Counted from the first letter of the stretch, positions 11,196 to 21,164 are shown. The stretch: 64,000 nt of DNA from Alteromonas lipotrueiana (GCF_019249245.1 NZ_JAESDK010000006.1:102301-166300), one strand, 5' to 3'. The notes: generated by a model not told the origin, from the letters alone. Made by a program: numbers and translations.

Positions 11196-11311
11196 GCGAG
11201 CGGTGCTTAACACTATTATTACGTTGTCGGCACAATTATTAACGACATAGACAGGCGCCCGGGGACAGAGCCAGACACGCCCGGCTTTGCATGAATATCC
11301 ATAAATTTTTT

Positions 11312-12550
11312 TTATCGGCGATCGGTGTCGACGGTTAAAGGCAGATTAAAAATGTCCACCGACTTCAGCGTTTCTAAGGCGCCGGGGGGAAATTGCTGCT
11401 GGCGTAGCTGGTGTTTAATTTCGCATTTGTCGGCCGCCTTTGCCTGATGTAGCATTTTGATCTGCGCATAACTGCGGGCCGCATTTAACACTTTGTGATA
11501 AGACGTTTTGACTGCAACGTCATTCAGCCTAACCGCCTCAATAATAGACGACGCCGGTAAGCGTTTAAATGGCATAAATTCAAATAAATCAGCGGTGAGT
11601 TTATCTGAAAATTCATTTTGTAGCGCAATCAGGTAGTTCGCTGAAGGGGTGATTTTTAATAGTGTCTGGTGTACATCTCGCTGACGCAAGCGTTGAGCCT
11701 GTTCAAGCTGATGCCGATGCATGTAGGCAAAGGTTTTAAAATACAACCGGGTGACACAACAGCGACCTAAATTAGCCAGCATTCCGGTTACATAGGCTGC
11801 AAACGGGTCGGCCTGGTAATGAGGGGCCAAGGCCCGGGCACATAGTCCGGTTGCGGTGGCATACTGGGTAAGGGTCACTTTTATTTGTGAAAATGGATCG
11901 GTGGTTTGTGGCATTGCCCGTTTTAGTAGCAGCGAGGGCAACAATAGCCGTAAATTGTCAATACCGATGAAACTTAACGCGGTACGCAGATTTTCGACCA
12001 TAATGACCCGGCCCCGGGCATCTTTTTTACGAAATTTCTGACTGTTCACTATCTGTATTAATTCGTCATATAACCAGGGCATGGATGCCACACTAGGCTC
12101 CAGCCGAGAAACAGAAGCGGTACGACTTGATAGGACATCCAGCATCACCGGAACATCATCAGAAAAATGTAGGGTACTGGAAAATAAGATATTGGCATGC
12201 TTAAGCTGATCAGTAATGTCCTGTAATATCAGGCCGTGTAATTCATGGCTAATATAATCAATAAAAGACGCTTCACTTAGATTTTCGAGTCGCTTGTTTT
12301 CTATGGCTATTTTTTCAATGTGTAACAAACGACGCCGTGCAAAATTTTGTTCAGAGTCTTCAAACAAGACTTCACCAGAACTACGCTGACCCAGCATAGT
12401 GGCTACTCTGACAGGACAAATCAGCAAGTTAGCAAAACGCTCTTCAAGTGGCGGGCGTGAAACTGTGTTATCTATAGGCACAATATTATTAAGAACTCGG
12501 TAATCTTGTTTTGCTGAAGTATCAACCGCATAAGCGCTGAGCATAGCCAA
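11312..12550 (-). CDS. HDOD domain-containing protein
   Basis: A 412-residue soluble protein. The middle part (about 120-340) has the helical HDOD fold, recognised from SVSRLEPSVASMPWLYDELI-type and MVENLRTALSFIGIDNLRLLLPSLLL stretches and from the AAYVTGMLANLGR segment, which occupies the place of the HD motif but lacks the metal-binding HD residues. Such proteins usually act as signalling or regulatory scaffolds rather than enzymes. No GGDEF, EAL or receiver domain is attached. An internal ATG two codons later could equally be the start. It stands alone between astC and pabA and its function is unknown. Confidence 0.8.
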   Translation of the reverse strand: MAMLSAYAVDTSAKQDYRVLNNIVPIDNTVSRPPLEERFANLLICPVRVATMLGQRSSGEVLFEDSEQNFARRRLLHIEKIAIENKRLENLSEASFIDYISHELHGLILQDITDQLKHANILFSSTLHFSDDVPVMLDVLSSRTASVSRLEPSVASMPWLYDELIQIVNSQKFRKKDARGRVIMVENLRTALSFIGIDNLRLLLPSLLLKRAMPQTTDPFSQIKVTLTQYATATGLCARALAPHYQADPFAAYVTGMLANLGRCCVTRLYFKTFAYMHRHQLEQAQRLRQRDVHQTLLKITPSANYLIALQNEFSDKLTADLFEFMPFKRLPASSIIEAVRLNDVAVKTSYHKVLNAARSYAQIKMLHQAKAADKCEIKHQLRQQQFPPGALETLKSVDIFNLPLTVDTDRR

Positions 12551-12605
12551 TGACCTGATATTAATTTAGACGAATATTATCAATATCGGCTGCGAAAAAT
12601 TTTCT

Positions 12606-13211
12606 TTAATCAGAATTGCGACTTGGGCTTGGTTGGCTTAAGTCTAAAAAGTTCTTCAGCATAGCGTGTCCGTGCTCAGTTAATAGTGACTCGGGATGAA
12701 ATTGCAGACCCCAGACTGGCAGATTGCGGTGCGAGATGGCCATGATTTCGTGATAACCGTCAACTTCACTGCACCAGGCATCTACTACAAACTCATCAGG
12801 TAAGCTGGACGGCTCAATAACCAGTGAGTGGTAACGGGTAGCCGTAAACGGGGAAGGCAGGGCGTTAAACAAGCCGCCTTTGCGATGCTCGACCTGAGAT
12901 ACTTTGCCATGGCGTATTTGTCGTGCTCCCGTAACGGTGGCACCAAATACTTGTCCGATAGCCTGGTGACCTAAACATACCCCCAACAGCGGAATGTGGC
13001 CGGCAAAGTGCTTAATGACCGCTAAACTAATGCCTGATTCATTTGGTGTGCAGGGGCCGGGCGATATGACAATTTTATCAGGGCACAGCGCCTCGATATC
13101 ACCCAGCGTAAGTTCGTTATTTCGCACCACCAATACCTCCTCGCCCAGCTCGGTGAAATAGCGGGCAAGGTTGTGCGTAAATGAGTCGAAATTATCTATT
13201 AACAGCAGCAC
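12606..13211 (-). CDS. pabA: Aminodeoxychorismate/anthranilate synthase glutamine amidotransferase subunit
   Basis: A 201-residue class I glutamine amidotransferase that supplies ammonia to PabB (folate) or TrpE (tryptophan). The catalytic triad is visible: C79 in GVCLGHQ, H172 and E174 in FHPES. It begins [19 protein letters not shown], a family hallmark. The gene is 5 bases downstream of trpS, and no trpE or pabB is adjacent, so whether it serves folate, tryptophan or both cannot be settled here. The stand-alone context favours pabA. Confidence 0.92.
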   Translation of the reverse strand: MLLLIDNFDSFTHNLARYFTELGEEVLVVRNNELTLGDIEALCPDKIVISPGPCTPNESGISLAVIKHFAGHIPLLGVCLGHQAIGQVFGATVTGARQIRHGKVSQVEHRKGGLFNALPSPFTATRYHSLVIEPSSLPDEFVVDAWCSEVDGYHEIMAISHRNLPVWGLQFHPESLLTEHGHAMLKNFLDLSQPSPSRNSD

Positions 13212-13216
13212 AGGGA

Positions 13217-14224
13217 TTAAGGTTTAGCAATGAACCCTATGGTGTCATAGACCTTCTGCAAGGTCTGGCTCGCTCTTTGCGATGCTTTGTCGGCGCCATG
13301 TTTCATCACTTCATTCAAATAAGCGCGATCATTACGTATGGTTTCGTACCGAGCCTGGATAGGTTCTACTAATGCCACCACCGCATCAGCCACATCACCC
13401 TTTAGGTGACCATACATTTTATTTTCGTATTCGGGTACCAGTGACTCTATAGATCGGTCGGTGGCCAGGGCTAATAAGCTTAACAAATTCGACACCCCCG
13501 GCTTTTCGCTGGTATCAAAATAAATGCGGGCTTGTTCATCAGAGTCGGTGACGGCGCGTTTAATCTTTTTCGTCAGTTTCTTAGGGTCTTCAAGCAAACC
13601 AATGAAGTTATTGGGATTGGTGTCAGACTTTGACATTTTGCGATCGGGCTCTTGCAGACTCATAATGCGAGCACCAAATTCAGGAATATACGGATCGGGT
13701 AATTTGAACACCTCGCCGTAAAGATTATTAAAGCGGGTAGCGATGTCGCGGGTAAGCTCTAAATGCTGCTTTTGGTCTTCGCCCACCGGCACTTTATCAG
13801 CCTGATAGGCCAGAATATCTGCTGCCTGTAACACCGGGTAGGCGTACAGGCCCACATTGATGTTATTTTCGTTTTTTGCTGACTTGTCTTTAAACTGAGT
13901 CATGCGATTAAGCTCGCCCATTTGTGCGTAGCAGTTGAGTATCCATGAGAGCTGTGCATGCTCAGGCACATGCGACTGTACAAACAAGGTGCTTTTATTG
14001 GGGTCAATACCACAGGCCAGGTACAGTGCCAGTCCGTCCAGACACGCATCATACAATTTTTTAGGTTCCTGACGTACGGTAATAGCATGCAGATCGACCA
14101 GCATATATAAACAGTCGTAGTCATTTTGCATTGCAACCCACTGCTTCAGTGCGCCCATGTAATTACCGATGGTTAACTGCCCGGACGGCTGACAGCCACT
14201 TAACACAATAGGTTTGTTACTCAT
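13217..14224 (-). CDS. trpS: Tryptophan--tRNA ligase
   Basis: A 335-residue class I aminoacyl-tRNA synthetase charging tRNA-Trp. The HIGH-like motif is TIGNYMG in [15 protein letters not shown] and the KMSKS motif is PDRKMSKSD near residue 196. Length equals that of the Escherichia coli enzyme (334). It follows rpe, as in E. coli, but the phosphoglycolate phosphatase gene gph usually found between rpe and trpS is missing; a 37-base gap remains. Confidence 0.97.
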   Translation of the reverse strand: MSNKPIVLSGCQPSGQLTIGNYMGALKQWVAMQNDYDCLYMLVDLHAITVRQEPKKLYDACLDGLALYLACGIDPNKSTLFVQSHVPEHAQLSWILNCYAQMGELNRMTQFKDKSAKNENNINVGLYAYPVLQAADILAYQADKVPVGEDQKQHLELTRDIATRFNNLYGEVFKLPDPYIPEFGARIMSLQEPDRKMSKSDTNPNNFIGLLEDPKKLTKKIKRAVTDSDEQARIYFDTSEKPGVSNLLSLLALATDRSIESLVPEYENKMYGHLKGDVADAVVALVEPIQARYETIRNDRAYLNEVMKHGADKASQRASQTLQKVYDTIGFIAKP

Positions 14225-14261
14225 GATACTTACCCAAAATCCTTACATTACAATTGGCGAT

Positions 14262-14936
14262 CTAACAGTCGGCATGCCGCAATTCGTTACGCATGCTATT
14301 AATAACTTGTTGGTAATCTGATTCATTAAAAATGGCTGAGCCGGCCACAAACATATCAGCGCCCGCTTCAGCGACGGCACGAATGTTATCCACTTTTACG
14401 CCACCGTCAATTTCAATTCTTATATTTTTGCCACTTTCGACAACGCGCTGGCGAACCTGGCGCAGTTTATCATAGGTTGATGGCAGAAACTGCTGACCGC
14501 CAAAGCCTGGGTTTACCGACATCACCAGAATATGGTGTAGCTTGTCCATTACGTGATCAAGGTAGTGCAGCGGCGTGGCCGGATTAAATACCAAGCCCGG
14601 CTTGCAACCGGCATCAATAATAAGCTGCAAAGAGCGATCAACATGCTCAGAAGCCTCAGGATGAAAGCTAATATAGCTGGCGCCGGCATCAGCGAACTGG
14701 TTTATCATCTCATCCACTGGCTTCACCATCAGGTGAACATCAATGGGGGCAGTAACACCATGCTCGCGCAAGGCTTTACATACCATCGGACCAATGGTGA
14801 GGTTGGGTACATAATGGTTGTCCATAACATCAAAATGGACGATATCAGCACCGGCTTTTAATACTGCATCTACTTCTTCGCCCAAACGGGCAAAGTTAGC
14901 CGACAAAATAGACGGCGCAATTAAAAATTCTGACAT
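14262..14936 (-). CDS. rpe: Ribulose-phosphate 3-epimerase
   Basis: A 224-residue TIM-barrel enzyme interconverting ribulose 5-phosphate and xylulose 5-phosphate in the pentose phosphate pathway. Family signatures include [16 protein letters not shown] at the N-terminus, [12 protein letters not shown] (metal-site His and Asp), [11 protein letters not shown] and EIDGGV. It is the second remaining member of the dam-rpe-trpS neighbourhood and heads the rpe-trpS-pabA run. Confidence 0.97.
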   Translation of the reverse strand: MSEFLIAPSILSANFARLGEEVDAVLKAGADIVHFDVMDNHYVPNLTIGPMVCKALREHGVTAPIDVHLMVKPVDEMINQFADAGASYISFHPEASEHVDRSLQLIIDAGCKPGLVFNPATPLHYLDHVMDKLHHILVMSVNPGFGGQQFLPSTYDKLRQVRQRVVESGKNIRIEIDGGVKVDNIRAVAEAGADMFVAGSAIFNESDYQQVINSMRNELRHADC

Positions 14937-15357
14937 AGCTCATTCCTGAAATTCGACAAAAATAAAGCACCATTTTAAAAGGTGATGGCGATTTGTGAAG
15001 GGGGGCAGCATACCTGAAAATTGTCGGTAATGCTCTGCTCACCGGGCTTGAATATAATGCAAAAGCTAAGCGTAAAGACAGTGCTTTAATACTTTTATGT
15101 TGTGCACCGTCTTAGTGATATTGCTTTTTGTTAGTGCAATGCTTAAGCCCAAGGCTTGTGTAGAAAGCCAGATATAAAAGCCGGAATTAAAATAAAATAT
15201 CAATATTTTCATGTGGTTATGTTCATTATGAGTAGGGCGACATGAAAGGGGTGAGTTTCGGGCCTCTGATTTGCGTTACCTGTGCAGAAGTGATTATTCG
15301 ATGTCACTCAAATTTACGCACACGCTTTAACGCACAGTATGCAAAGGAAACCACATT
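14937..15357. other. 421-base divergent intergenic region between rpe and porin-like gene
   Basis: No gene is seen. It must hold the promoters for rpe (leftward) and the TorF-like gene (rightward). Visible features are CACC...GGTG around 14970-14986, ATTGC...GCAAT around 15120-15140, and a separated AGTGA/TCACT pair near 15290-15308. The last does not have the 6-base spacing of a CRP site. I cannot assign a regulator. Confidence 0.35.
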
Positions 15358-16086
15358 ATGAAATCCAAATTATTACCTTGTTATATCATTGGTGCCGCGG
15401 CTGGCAGCTTACTGATGTCGGCGCAAAGTTATGCCCAGGCAACAGCAAACGTCAGCGCTACCAATAACTATATTTGGCGTGGCTTGACGCAGACTACAAA
15501 CGAAGCGGCAATACAGGGCGGGCTGGATTATGCCTTTGACCAAGGATTATATGTGGGTACGTGGGTCTCTAATGTTCAGTACGCCGCTGATGATGTGTAT
15601 TCGTACGAACATGATCTGTACGTAGGGTTTGCAGGCGAAGCCCAGGGTGTGAGTTACGATATCGGCTATCTGTATTACAACTATGATGATGAGGCTAACT
15701 TCGATTTTGCCGAAGTATATGCCGGCGTAGGTTATGGCGGCGCCAGTGCTACTTTATACGTGTTAGCGCATACCGAGGCCGATGAGGTGGCTGATCAAGA
15801 CTTTGGTTTCGGAAAAGCCACGTACTTGTCACTGGATTATGCGTTGGAGATTTTTTCGGGCACCGAACTTGGACTGCATGTTGGTCATCATCAGGGAGAT
15901 TTTGCCGAAGCGTTTAACGGATTAACCGAAAGCTATAACGATTGGGCGGTGTCGATTGCAAAACAAGGATTTACCCTGGCGGTAACCGGTACCGACATGG
16001 ACAGTTCAGAACCTGCGGCGGCTTCTGCGTATACCAACGATGACATAAAATTTGTGGTTTCATATGCCGTAGATATTCAACTGTAA
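15358..16086 (+). CDS. TorF family putative porin (outer-membrane beta-barrel)
   Basis: A 242-residue exported protein. The first 27 residues form a signal peptide (basic MKSK, hydrophobic core, SYAQA cleavage). The mature part has alternating beta-strand character rich in Tyr and Gly and shows the family hallmark NNYIWRGLTQTTNEAAIQGG followed by GLYVGTWVSNV. The family (TIGR02001/Gcw_chp) is predicted to form small outer-membrane barrels and is little characterised. The AAGGAAA ribosome binding site supports this start. It lies between rpe and dam, where E. coli has no extra genes. Confidence 0.85.
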   Translation: MKSKLLPCYIIGAAAGSLLMSAQSYAQATANVSATNNYIWRGLTQTTNEAAIQGGLDYAFDQGLYVGTWVSNVQYAADDVYSYEHDLYVGFAGEAQGVSYDIGYLYYNYDDEANFDFAEVYAGVGYGGASATLYVLAHTEADEVADQDFGFGKATYLSLDYALEIFSGTELGLHVGHHQGDFAEAFNGLTESYNDWAVSIAKQGFTLAVTGTDMDSSEPAAASAYTNDDIKFVVSYAVDIQL

Positions 16087-16214
16087 AGCGGGGGTGGGTG
16101 TAGCGGCTTTAAGAGCCGTAGAAGGTGGTTTTTGTCAGTCAAAAAACAGTACTAATTAACACTTGTGCTTAGCAGCCTGGGCATTATAATGAGTTTAAAA
16201 TTTAATCACAATTA

Positions 16215-16517
16215 ATGCTCATGCGAACTAAAACATACCTGAAAAAGGTTGCCCCTGCAGTCTTTGCCATTACTGCTGTATGGGCAATAGCAGGGGTGTA
16301 TGTTCCGCAAGAGCAAGCTCAGTGTTTAATCCCCCCCGACACAGTAGTATCGGCCTCGGTAATTTCAGGCACTTTGCCTGAATGTTTAAAAACTGCGTCA
16401 GTTAGCTGGTTTGACTGGATGTCTGGCGATTCTCGTTCCTATCAGTTTCACTTTTTTGACTTACTCGAACTTTTAGATGGTAGCCGTAGCGACAATCGCT
16501 TTTCATCAGGTCAGTAA
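16215..16517 (+). CDS. Small uncharacterised exported or membrane-anchored protein
   Basis: A 100-residue protein that I do not recognise. It has a basic N-terminus (MRTKTYLKK), a hydrophobic segment at about 13-30 that could be a signal anchor, and a polar C-terminal part with two cysteines (residues 37 and 57) that could pair in the periplasm. An in-frame ATG two codons after the first is an alternative start. The stop codon touches the start of the next gene, so the two are probably translated together. Confidence 0.6.
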   Translation: MLMRTKTYLKKVAPAVFAITAVWAIAGVYVPQEQAQCLIPPDTVVSASVISGTLPECLKTASVSWFDWMSGDSRSYQFHFFDLLELLDGSRSDNRFSSGQ

Positions 16518-16715
16518 ATGTATTTCTGCTCGTTAGGCCATTGGATGGCGGTGGTAATGAGTGTGCTGGCAAGTCTGTTTGGAGTGCAGAGTCAAAAAAA
16601 CTATCAAAGAGACTTTTCTCAGTCGTCCATTTTGCCTTACATTATTGTGGGTGTGGTAATGGTAATACTGCTGGTGGTAATGTTGTTTTTTCTGGTGAGA
16701 ATAATTACCGGTTAG
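16518..16715 (+). CDS. DUF2970 family small membrane protein
   Basis: A 65-residue protein with one C-terminal membrane helix (about 41-63). The segment SVLASLFGVQSQKNYQRDF followed by a Gly-Val-rich membrane helix is the pattern of the DUF2970 family found across gammaproteobacteria. The function is unknown. It begins directly after the stop codon of the preceding gene; an internal ATG at residue 10 would be closer to the usual family start. Its last four bases overlap the end of the convergent dam gene. Confidence 0.75.
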   Translation: MYFCSLGHWMAVVMSVLASLFGVQSQKNYQRDFSQSSILPYIIVGVVMVILLVVMLFFLVRIITG

Positions 16716-17554
16716 CTTTTTACAGGCAACTCGTTGGGAGCAAAATACGCCAGTATTTCAGCTACGGGTTTACGCATATTTCCTTTCTGACTAATTGAGC
16801 GTTTTACCGTAAGTTCGGTAAATGCTGCGCTGCTGTAAAGCTGGCGGATAGCCGGTAGATCATGATTAGAAATAAGTACCGGAATACCACGATTATAAGA
16901 GGTGGCTGAAGCAAGTGCCGCCAGAGTACTTTGTGCTTCCATACCAAAACCAGGTGCACAATAGCTGGTAAATGCTGCAGTTTTACTTATGGGCGCGTAA
17001 GGAGGATCGCAATAAATAACATTGCCTTTTCGGGCCCGACTAAACACCTTTTCAAACGACAAACAGGTAAAGGTGGCTTTTTGCGCTTTTTCGGCAAAAT
17101 AATGCATTTCTGCAGCAGGAAAATAAGGCTTTTTATAGCGCCCGAAAGGTACGTTGAATTTGCCGCCTAAGCTGTACCGACATAATCCGTTGTAACCATG
17201 ACGGTTTAAATAAATAAATAAAATAGCCCGATAATATTCATCACTGGTGGTATTAAATTCTTCTCTTAAGTCGTAATAACGAGCTTCCTGATTACAGTCA
17301 GAAGAAAAAAACTGGCGAGTGTCGTGAATGACTGCTTCTGGTTGAGCCTTCAGTAAATTGTACAGATTGATAAGATCTGGATTAATATCATTGAGCAAAT
17401 AATTTTTGAAACTGGTATTCAAAAACACTGATCCGGCCCCCACAAACGGCTCAATAAGTTTATTGGCCTGTGGCAGCTTGGCATTAATGTGTTCTACCAG
17501 ACTATATTTACCCCCGGCCCATTTTAAAAAAGCCCGGTTTTTCTTTTGCATCAT
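16712..17554 (-). CDS. dam: DNA adenine methylase (GATC-specific)
   Basis: A class alpha N6-adenine methyltransferase. KNRAFLKWAGGKYSLV at the N-terminus gives the AdoMet-binding FxGxG-type region (EPFVGAGSVFLNT follows), and the catalytic motif DPPY appears in VIYCDPPYAP. NRHGYNGLCRYSLGGKFNVPFGRYKKPYF is close to E. coli Dam and covers the GATC recognition region. The frame is open 10 codons further upstream, but the E. coli protein starts MKKNRAF, so the ATG at 17554 (or the one just after, 17551) is preferred. It sits between damX/GGDEF and rpe as in the classic cluster. It should act in mismatch repair and replication timing. Confidence 0.96.
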   Translation of the reverse strand: MMQKKNRAFLKWAGGKYSLVEHINAKLPQANKLIEPFVGAGSVFLNTSFKNYLLNDINPDLINLYNLLKAQPEAVIHDTRQFFSSDCNQEARYYDLREEFNTTSDEYYRAILFIYLNRHGYNGLCRYSLGGKFNVPFGRYKKPYFPAAEMHYFAEKAQKATFTCLSFEKVFSRARKGNVIYCDPPYAPISKTAAFTSYCAPGFGMEAQSTLAALASATSYNRGIPVLISNHDLPAIRQLYSSAAFTELTVKRSISQKGNMRKPVAEILAYFAPNELPVKS

Positions 17555-17796
17555 GGTGATTGAATCATACCTACACGCAGTCAATGCGGCTGTTTACTTG
17601 CTGGCGATAGCAAATGCACTGAAGTTATCTGAAAGGTGTAGCGCTTCTTAAGTCGTACAGAACAGACCAACACAATACCCGTTAAAGGGTGATTGTATCT
17701 GGCAACACCCCTGTGGACAACAGCAAAAGTCTTTAGTGTAAGAATAGTTAGCAGATATGAGCTTGCTGATGCACAGCAAAAATAGCAATAAGCCGC

Positions 17797-19266
17797 TTAC
17801 CCACCCGATTGTGAGATAGAGGTTACGGCGGTACCATTGCGAAGATAGCGGGTATTTTCACTGATCTTCTGCTCTAGCGTATCGCGCTGATGATGCCAGC
17901 TTTGGGGCGGACGCATAACACAGTTTCGCCCGGCCTCTTTTGCCTTGTACAGTGCGCTGTCTGCGGTACGAATTAATTCGATAGCATCGGCCGCTGAATT
18001 GGGGGTAAGCGTAGCCACGCCAAAACTGGCAGTAACTGAAATTATCTGACCTGTCTCTAGCATAATAGGTGAATAGGCAAGGGTCTTTCTGATGTGTTCA
18101 GCCAGATCGGCAGCGTCTTCTTCAAACGTGTTAGGCAATAAAATAGCAAACTCTTCTCCGCCATACCGGGCGGCCAAATCAGTGTGCCGCAAAATATTGC
18201 GTTGCAGACAGCTTGCCACATGTTTAAGACACAAATCGCCCACTACATGACCGTAGGTGTCATTAAATTTTTTGAAATTATCCACATCGGCCAAAATCAT
18301 ACTAACGGGGGTACGCTCTCGCATTGAGCGCTTAATTTCTGCCTTTAAACGTTCATCCAGCTCACGTCGATTTGCCAGGCCGGATAACTCATCCATTGTT
18401 GCCATGCGCTTTAAAGTTGCGTTTTGTTCAACAACTTTGTGCTGAAGCTGGATGTTTTCAATGAACAGCGAAATAACCACAGCACCTGACGATATCATGC
18501 TCAGAACCCGGGCAGCATACCATCCATAGCTAAATCGGGAGCCGGAATACACCACAATAATACTTTCACACAACGCGGCCACCAATGCTAATGCCAGCCA
18601 CGAATAAATGGTCGACGCAAACTTTCCCTTAACCACAACCACCGTTAATGCCAAGGCACAGCAAAACATAACGGCGGGCCCGTAAATAAGTGACAAGCTA
18701 TCAGAAAAATCACGCCCGTCGGGCACCAGGGTAGGAAAAGTAACCCATGACAATAAGGTTACCAATAGCAGCAACGCCACAACCGCTATTTCAACACCTA
18801 TCAGGCTGACCGCCCAGCGACTGATTTTATGTGTAGAAATGGGGGCACTATCGTCTACCCACATGGCGGCCGTCACAAATAAAGGAAAACCCAGGTGCCA
18901 GGCAAGCCAAAGCCAGGCAGCATCACCATTTGATGCGGTGATAAGCGAAAACTGACCTAAGCTATCGGTGAGCAGAGACACCTGAAAAGGCGCAAGCAGC
19001 GCAACCCATAAATAGGCCATCCCTAACAATGCAAAGGTAAGTGAGCCGGTTTGTCGAAAGTGAGAAAATAACAGAATGGCCGAAATAAGTTCTAGTATAA
19101 AAACCGCTGTGCCATAGACCCCTAAAAAGCCATATGAGGGAATACTGGGGGTTTGGGCGATGGTCAGTACCCATGCCGAGCCACCTACTACCCCTAACGT
19201 CAGCAGGGTTAGAACAATGTATTGCGTCTTACTCGACGCGGTGACTAATTCTGAGTATCTGTGCAT
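17797..19266 (-). CDS. Membrane-bound diguanylate cyclase (GGDEF domain)
   Basis: A 489-residue protein expected to make cyclic di-GMP. The N-terminal 270 residues contain about eight hydrophobic helices (first at 17-37), resembling a MASE4-type membrane sensor, though I cannot confirm the subtype. A short coiled stretch (270-290) leads to the GGDEF domain. The active-site motif is GGEEF at 369-373, and an allosteric product-inhibition site RHTD (360-363) lies five residues ahead, so the enzyme should be active and feedback-controlled. It interrupts the usual damX-dam adjacency and lies close to type IV pilus genes, a process often controlled by cyclic di-GMP. Confidence 0.93.
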   Translation of the reverse strand: MHRYSELVTASSKTQYIVLTLLTLGVVGGSAWVLTIAQTPSIPSYGFLGVYGTAVFILELISAILLFSHFRQTGSLTFALLGMAYLWVALLAPFQVSLLTDSLGQFSLITASNGDAAWLWLAWHLGFPLFVTAAMWVDDSAPISTHKISRWAVSLIGVEIAVVALLLLVTLLSWVTFPTLVPDGRDFSDSLSLIYGPAVMFCCALALTVVVVKGKFASTIYSWLALALVAALCESIIVVYSGSRFSYGWYAARVLSMISSGAVVISLFIENIQLQHKVVEQNATLKRMATMDELSGLANRRELDERLKAEIKRSMRERTPVSMILADVDNFKKFNDTYGHVVGDLCLKHVASCLQRNILRHTDLAARYGGEEFAILLPNTFEEDAADLAEHIRKTLAYSPIMLETGQIISVTASFGVATLTPNSAADAIELIRTADSALYKAKEAGRNCVMRPPQSWHHQRDTLEQKISENTRYLRNGTAVTSISQSGG

Positions 19267-19336
19267 ACGAATAATTAAGATAATCCAGCGGCTGTTGAGG
19301 CATCATGATGAAAATGCATCGGGATAGGTGATAGTC

Positions 19337-19380
19337 CACGGTAAAATGAATGATATATCAAAGTTATGATATATACCGTG
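19337..19380 (-). promoter_or_regulatory. Inverted repeat enclosing AT-rich direct repeats upstream of the diguanylate cyclase gene
   Basis: CACGGTA (19337-19343) and TACCGTG (19374-19380) are perfect inverted copies. Between them the 9-mer ATGATATAT occurs twice, 16 bases apart, the first extending to the palindrome TGATATATCA. The element lies about 70-115 bases upstream of the start codon, in the promoter region. The binding protein is unknown. Confidence 0.4.
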
Positions 19381-19509
19381 TAAACGTTTTTTTTGATCAC
19401 GAGATCTTGAAGCTATCGTCGGATAAATTCTAATAAATAGCGGCTAATGTGCGGGATATATAAAGTATGGATACATGCAAAGAGCGGGAAAATGAAGATA
19501 AATAGATGA

Positions 19510-21105
19510 TTATAAAGAACTAATGCTAATCTCTTCTAATACCTGAGTAGCAGATTTAACAAATGCCTGCTCTTTGCGAGGATAGTTGGGTAACAACTCA
19601 ATGGCGCGCCGCGCTTCATCCACCGAGGCAAAGGGCTGTTGAAATAACAGAACAAACCAATTACTTCCATAACGTTGGGTCTGGTATATCCAAACTTTAT
19701 CATTGAGATTATGCTCATTCACAAAATCCCGCAGTAACGTTTCATCTTTAAGCCCTGCTAACTGCAGTACATAGTCGTTGGGGGTGAGCAGTTTTTGTAG
19801 CCGGGCATTATCAAGAGTTACAGGAGCCGTAGACGATTTACCCGGCATTTGGTCCAGCTGTTTTAACAGATTTTGGGCCTGGCGTACCCATTGAGGGTTT
19901 AACGAAACGTTTGCGCTGGCCCCAGAAGCGGGTAATTCGGTGGAGGCAAGGGTATCCGAGGCCTCCCTGTTTTCGACCGGTTTTGATGTCGACGCCTGCT
20001 GGTTAGCTATTTCATTGGGTTGGCGGGTGTTGTGGGAGCCAGTATCCTGCGTTCGTGTAGTTAATGGCTCATGTCCGGTGTTTTTATCCCACCAGGCCAC
20101 TTGTTGCGCCCACGTAGCGACCGGTTCATTGGCGTCTGCAGTCTGGTTATTGTTTTGCCCAGGCTTGGTATTAACCGGGGTCAAGCGAACCGCTGAATCG
20201 TCAGACCGGGTATTAATTTCAACTGTATCATTATCGGATGTATTATTGGTAAGGGCACTGTTGACAGAGCCTGAGTTGGCAGAAATTATCTCAACCTGAT
20301 TACCTGAATCTGACGAATTACTCTGTGGTTGGGTTAACTGCTGATACGCAGAGCCAGGTGAGACCAGTGGACTGGAATCAGTCGATGAGTTGATCGGGTC
20401 GAACAGATCGTTGATATTACTGCCGTATTGCCAGGCTACCAGTCCGGTAAAACACAACAAAAATAAGATAACTGCAGTTGTCCAGAACCACGGCGACTTT
20501 AACCGGTTTGTAGCATCGCTAGATTGAAGCTGCTTGCGTTCAGATAAATGACGTTCAAAGGCTTTACGACGGCTATCTATTAGCTGGTCTAGGTCTGATT
20601 TAACCTGCTCAGCCACAACCGAATGACTGCTTATTAATAGCGGCGTGTCAGAGTTATTGGCCGGAAGCCATTGCTTAGCGGCTTCAGCCCACTCTGATTG
20701 ACCAAATAACAGAACATTGAGGTGTTGCTGATTATCGGCAAACCGGCTTTGTAATACCAAATCCCACAGTTCCTGCAAAAATGCATCGGGGATATTTTCA
20801 GACGCGGTGATTGTCACTAAAACGGGGCCATCATGACTTTTGAGCCCAGCTAAAAGTTCATTTAATGGCTTAATATAGCTGCCTACCTGCTGGCCCAAAA
20901 GCTGCTGGCACAATTGTCGGCGGTAGTCTGAAAGTTCAAGGTTGCTGGTCGCGGTCAGATACGCTATTTCGGTTTCGTCGTGCTGGTTAAAAACAAACGC
21001 TTCAAGATTTTTTTGCTGCTGAGCAATAGAATCGCCACTGACAAAAATCAGTTGCGATGAATAATTGACTAAATACTCTAGCCGTTCATGCAACGGTGAG
21101 TGCAT
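19510..21105 (-). CDS. damX: DamX-like cell division protein with SPOR domain
   Basis: A 531-residue inner-membrane protein. An N-terminal cytoplasmic domain (1-190) resembles the AAA-like part of DamX proteins, without a clear Walker A motif. One membrane helix lies at about 206-226, then a long Ser/Asn/Gln-rich periplasmic linker (230-435) and a C-terminal SPOR domain (about 447-525, with YVLQLAGLKDE and VWIYQTQRYGSNWFVLL). SPOR domains bind denuded peptidoglycan at the septum. E. coli DamX is shorter (428). The gene follows aroB, as in the classic aroK-aroB-damX-dam order. Confidence 0.9.
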   Translation of the reverse strand: MHSPLHERLEYLVNYSSQLIFVSGDSIAQQQKNLEAFVFNQHDETEIAYLTATSNLELSDYRRQLCQQLLGQQVGSYIKPLNELLAGLKSHDGPVLVTITASENIPDAFLQELWDLVLQSRFADNQQHLNVLLFGQSEWAEAAKQWLPANNSDTPLLISSHSVVAEQVKSDLDQLIDSRRKAFERHLSERKQLQSSDATNRLKSPWFWTTAVILFLLCFTGLVAWQYGSNINDLFDPINSSTDSSPLVSPGSAYQQLTQPQSNSSDSGNQVEIISANSGSVNSALTNNTSDNDTVEINTRSDDSAVRLTPVNTKPGQNNNQTADANEPVATWAQQVAWWDKNTGHEPLTTRTQDTGSHNTRQPNEIANQQASTSKPVENREASDTLASTELPASGASANVSLNPQWVRQAQNLLKQLDQMPGKSSTAPVTLDNARLQKLLTPNDYVLQLAGLKDETLLRDFVNEHNLNDKVWIYQTQRYGSNWFVLLFQQPFASVDEARRAIELLPNYPRKEQAFVKSATQVLEEISISSL

Positions 21106-21164
21106 GCGCGTATCCTTGAATACGTTTGTAAGCGACTATTACGGCATACAAACGATGTTTTTTA

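Noticed and set aside
14990..15357. CRP or FNR site upstream of the porin-like gene
   Set aside because: AGTGA/TCACT has a 10-base spacer instead of 6, and no TTGAT-N4-ATCAA pattern was found.
19940..20299. 119-codon plus-strand frame inside damX
   Set aside because: It overlaps the low-complexity linker of DamX on the other strand and has no recognisable domain or ribosome binding site.
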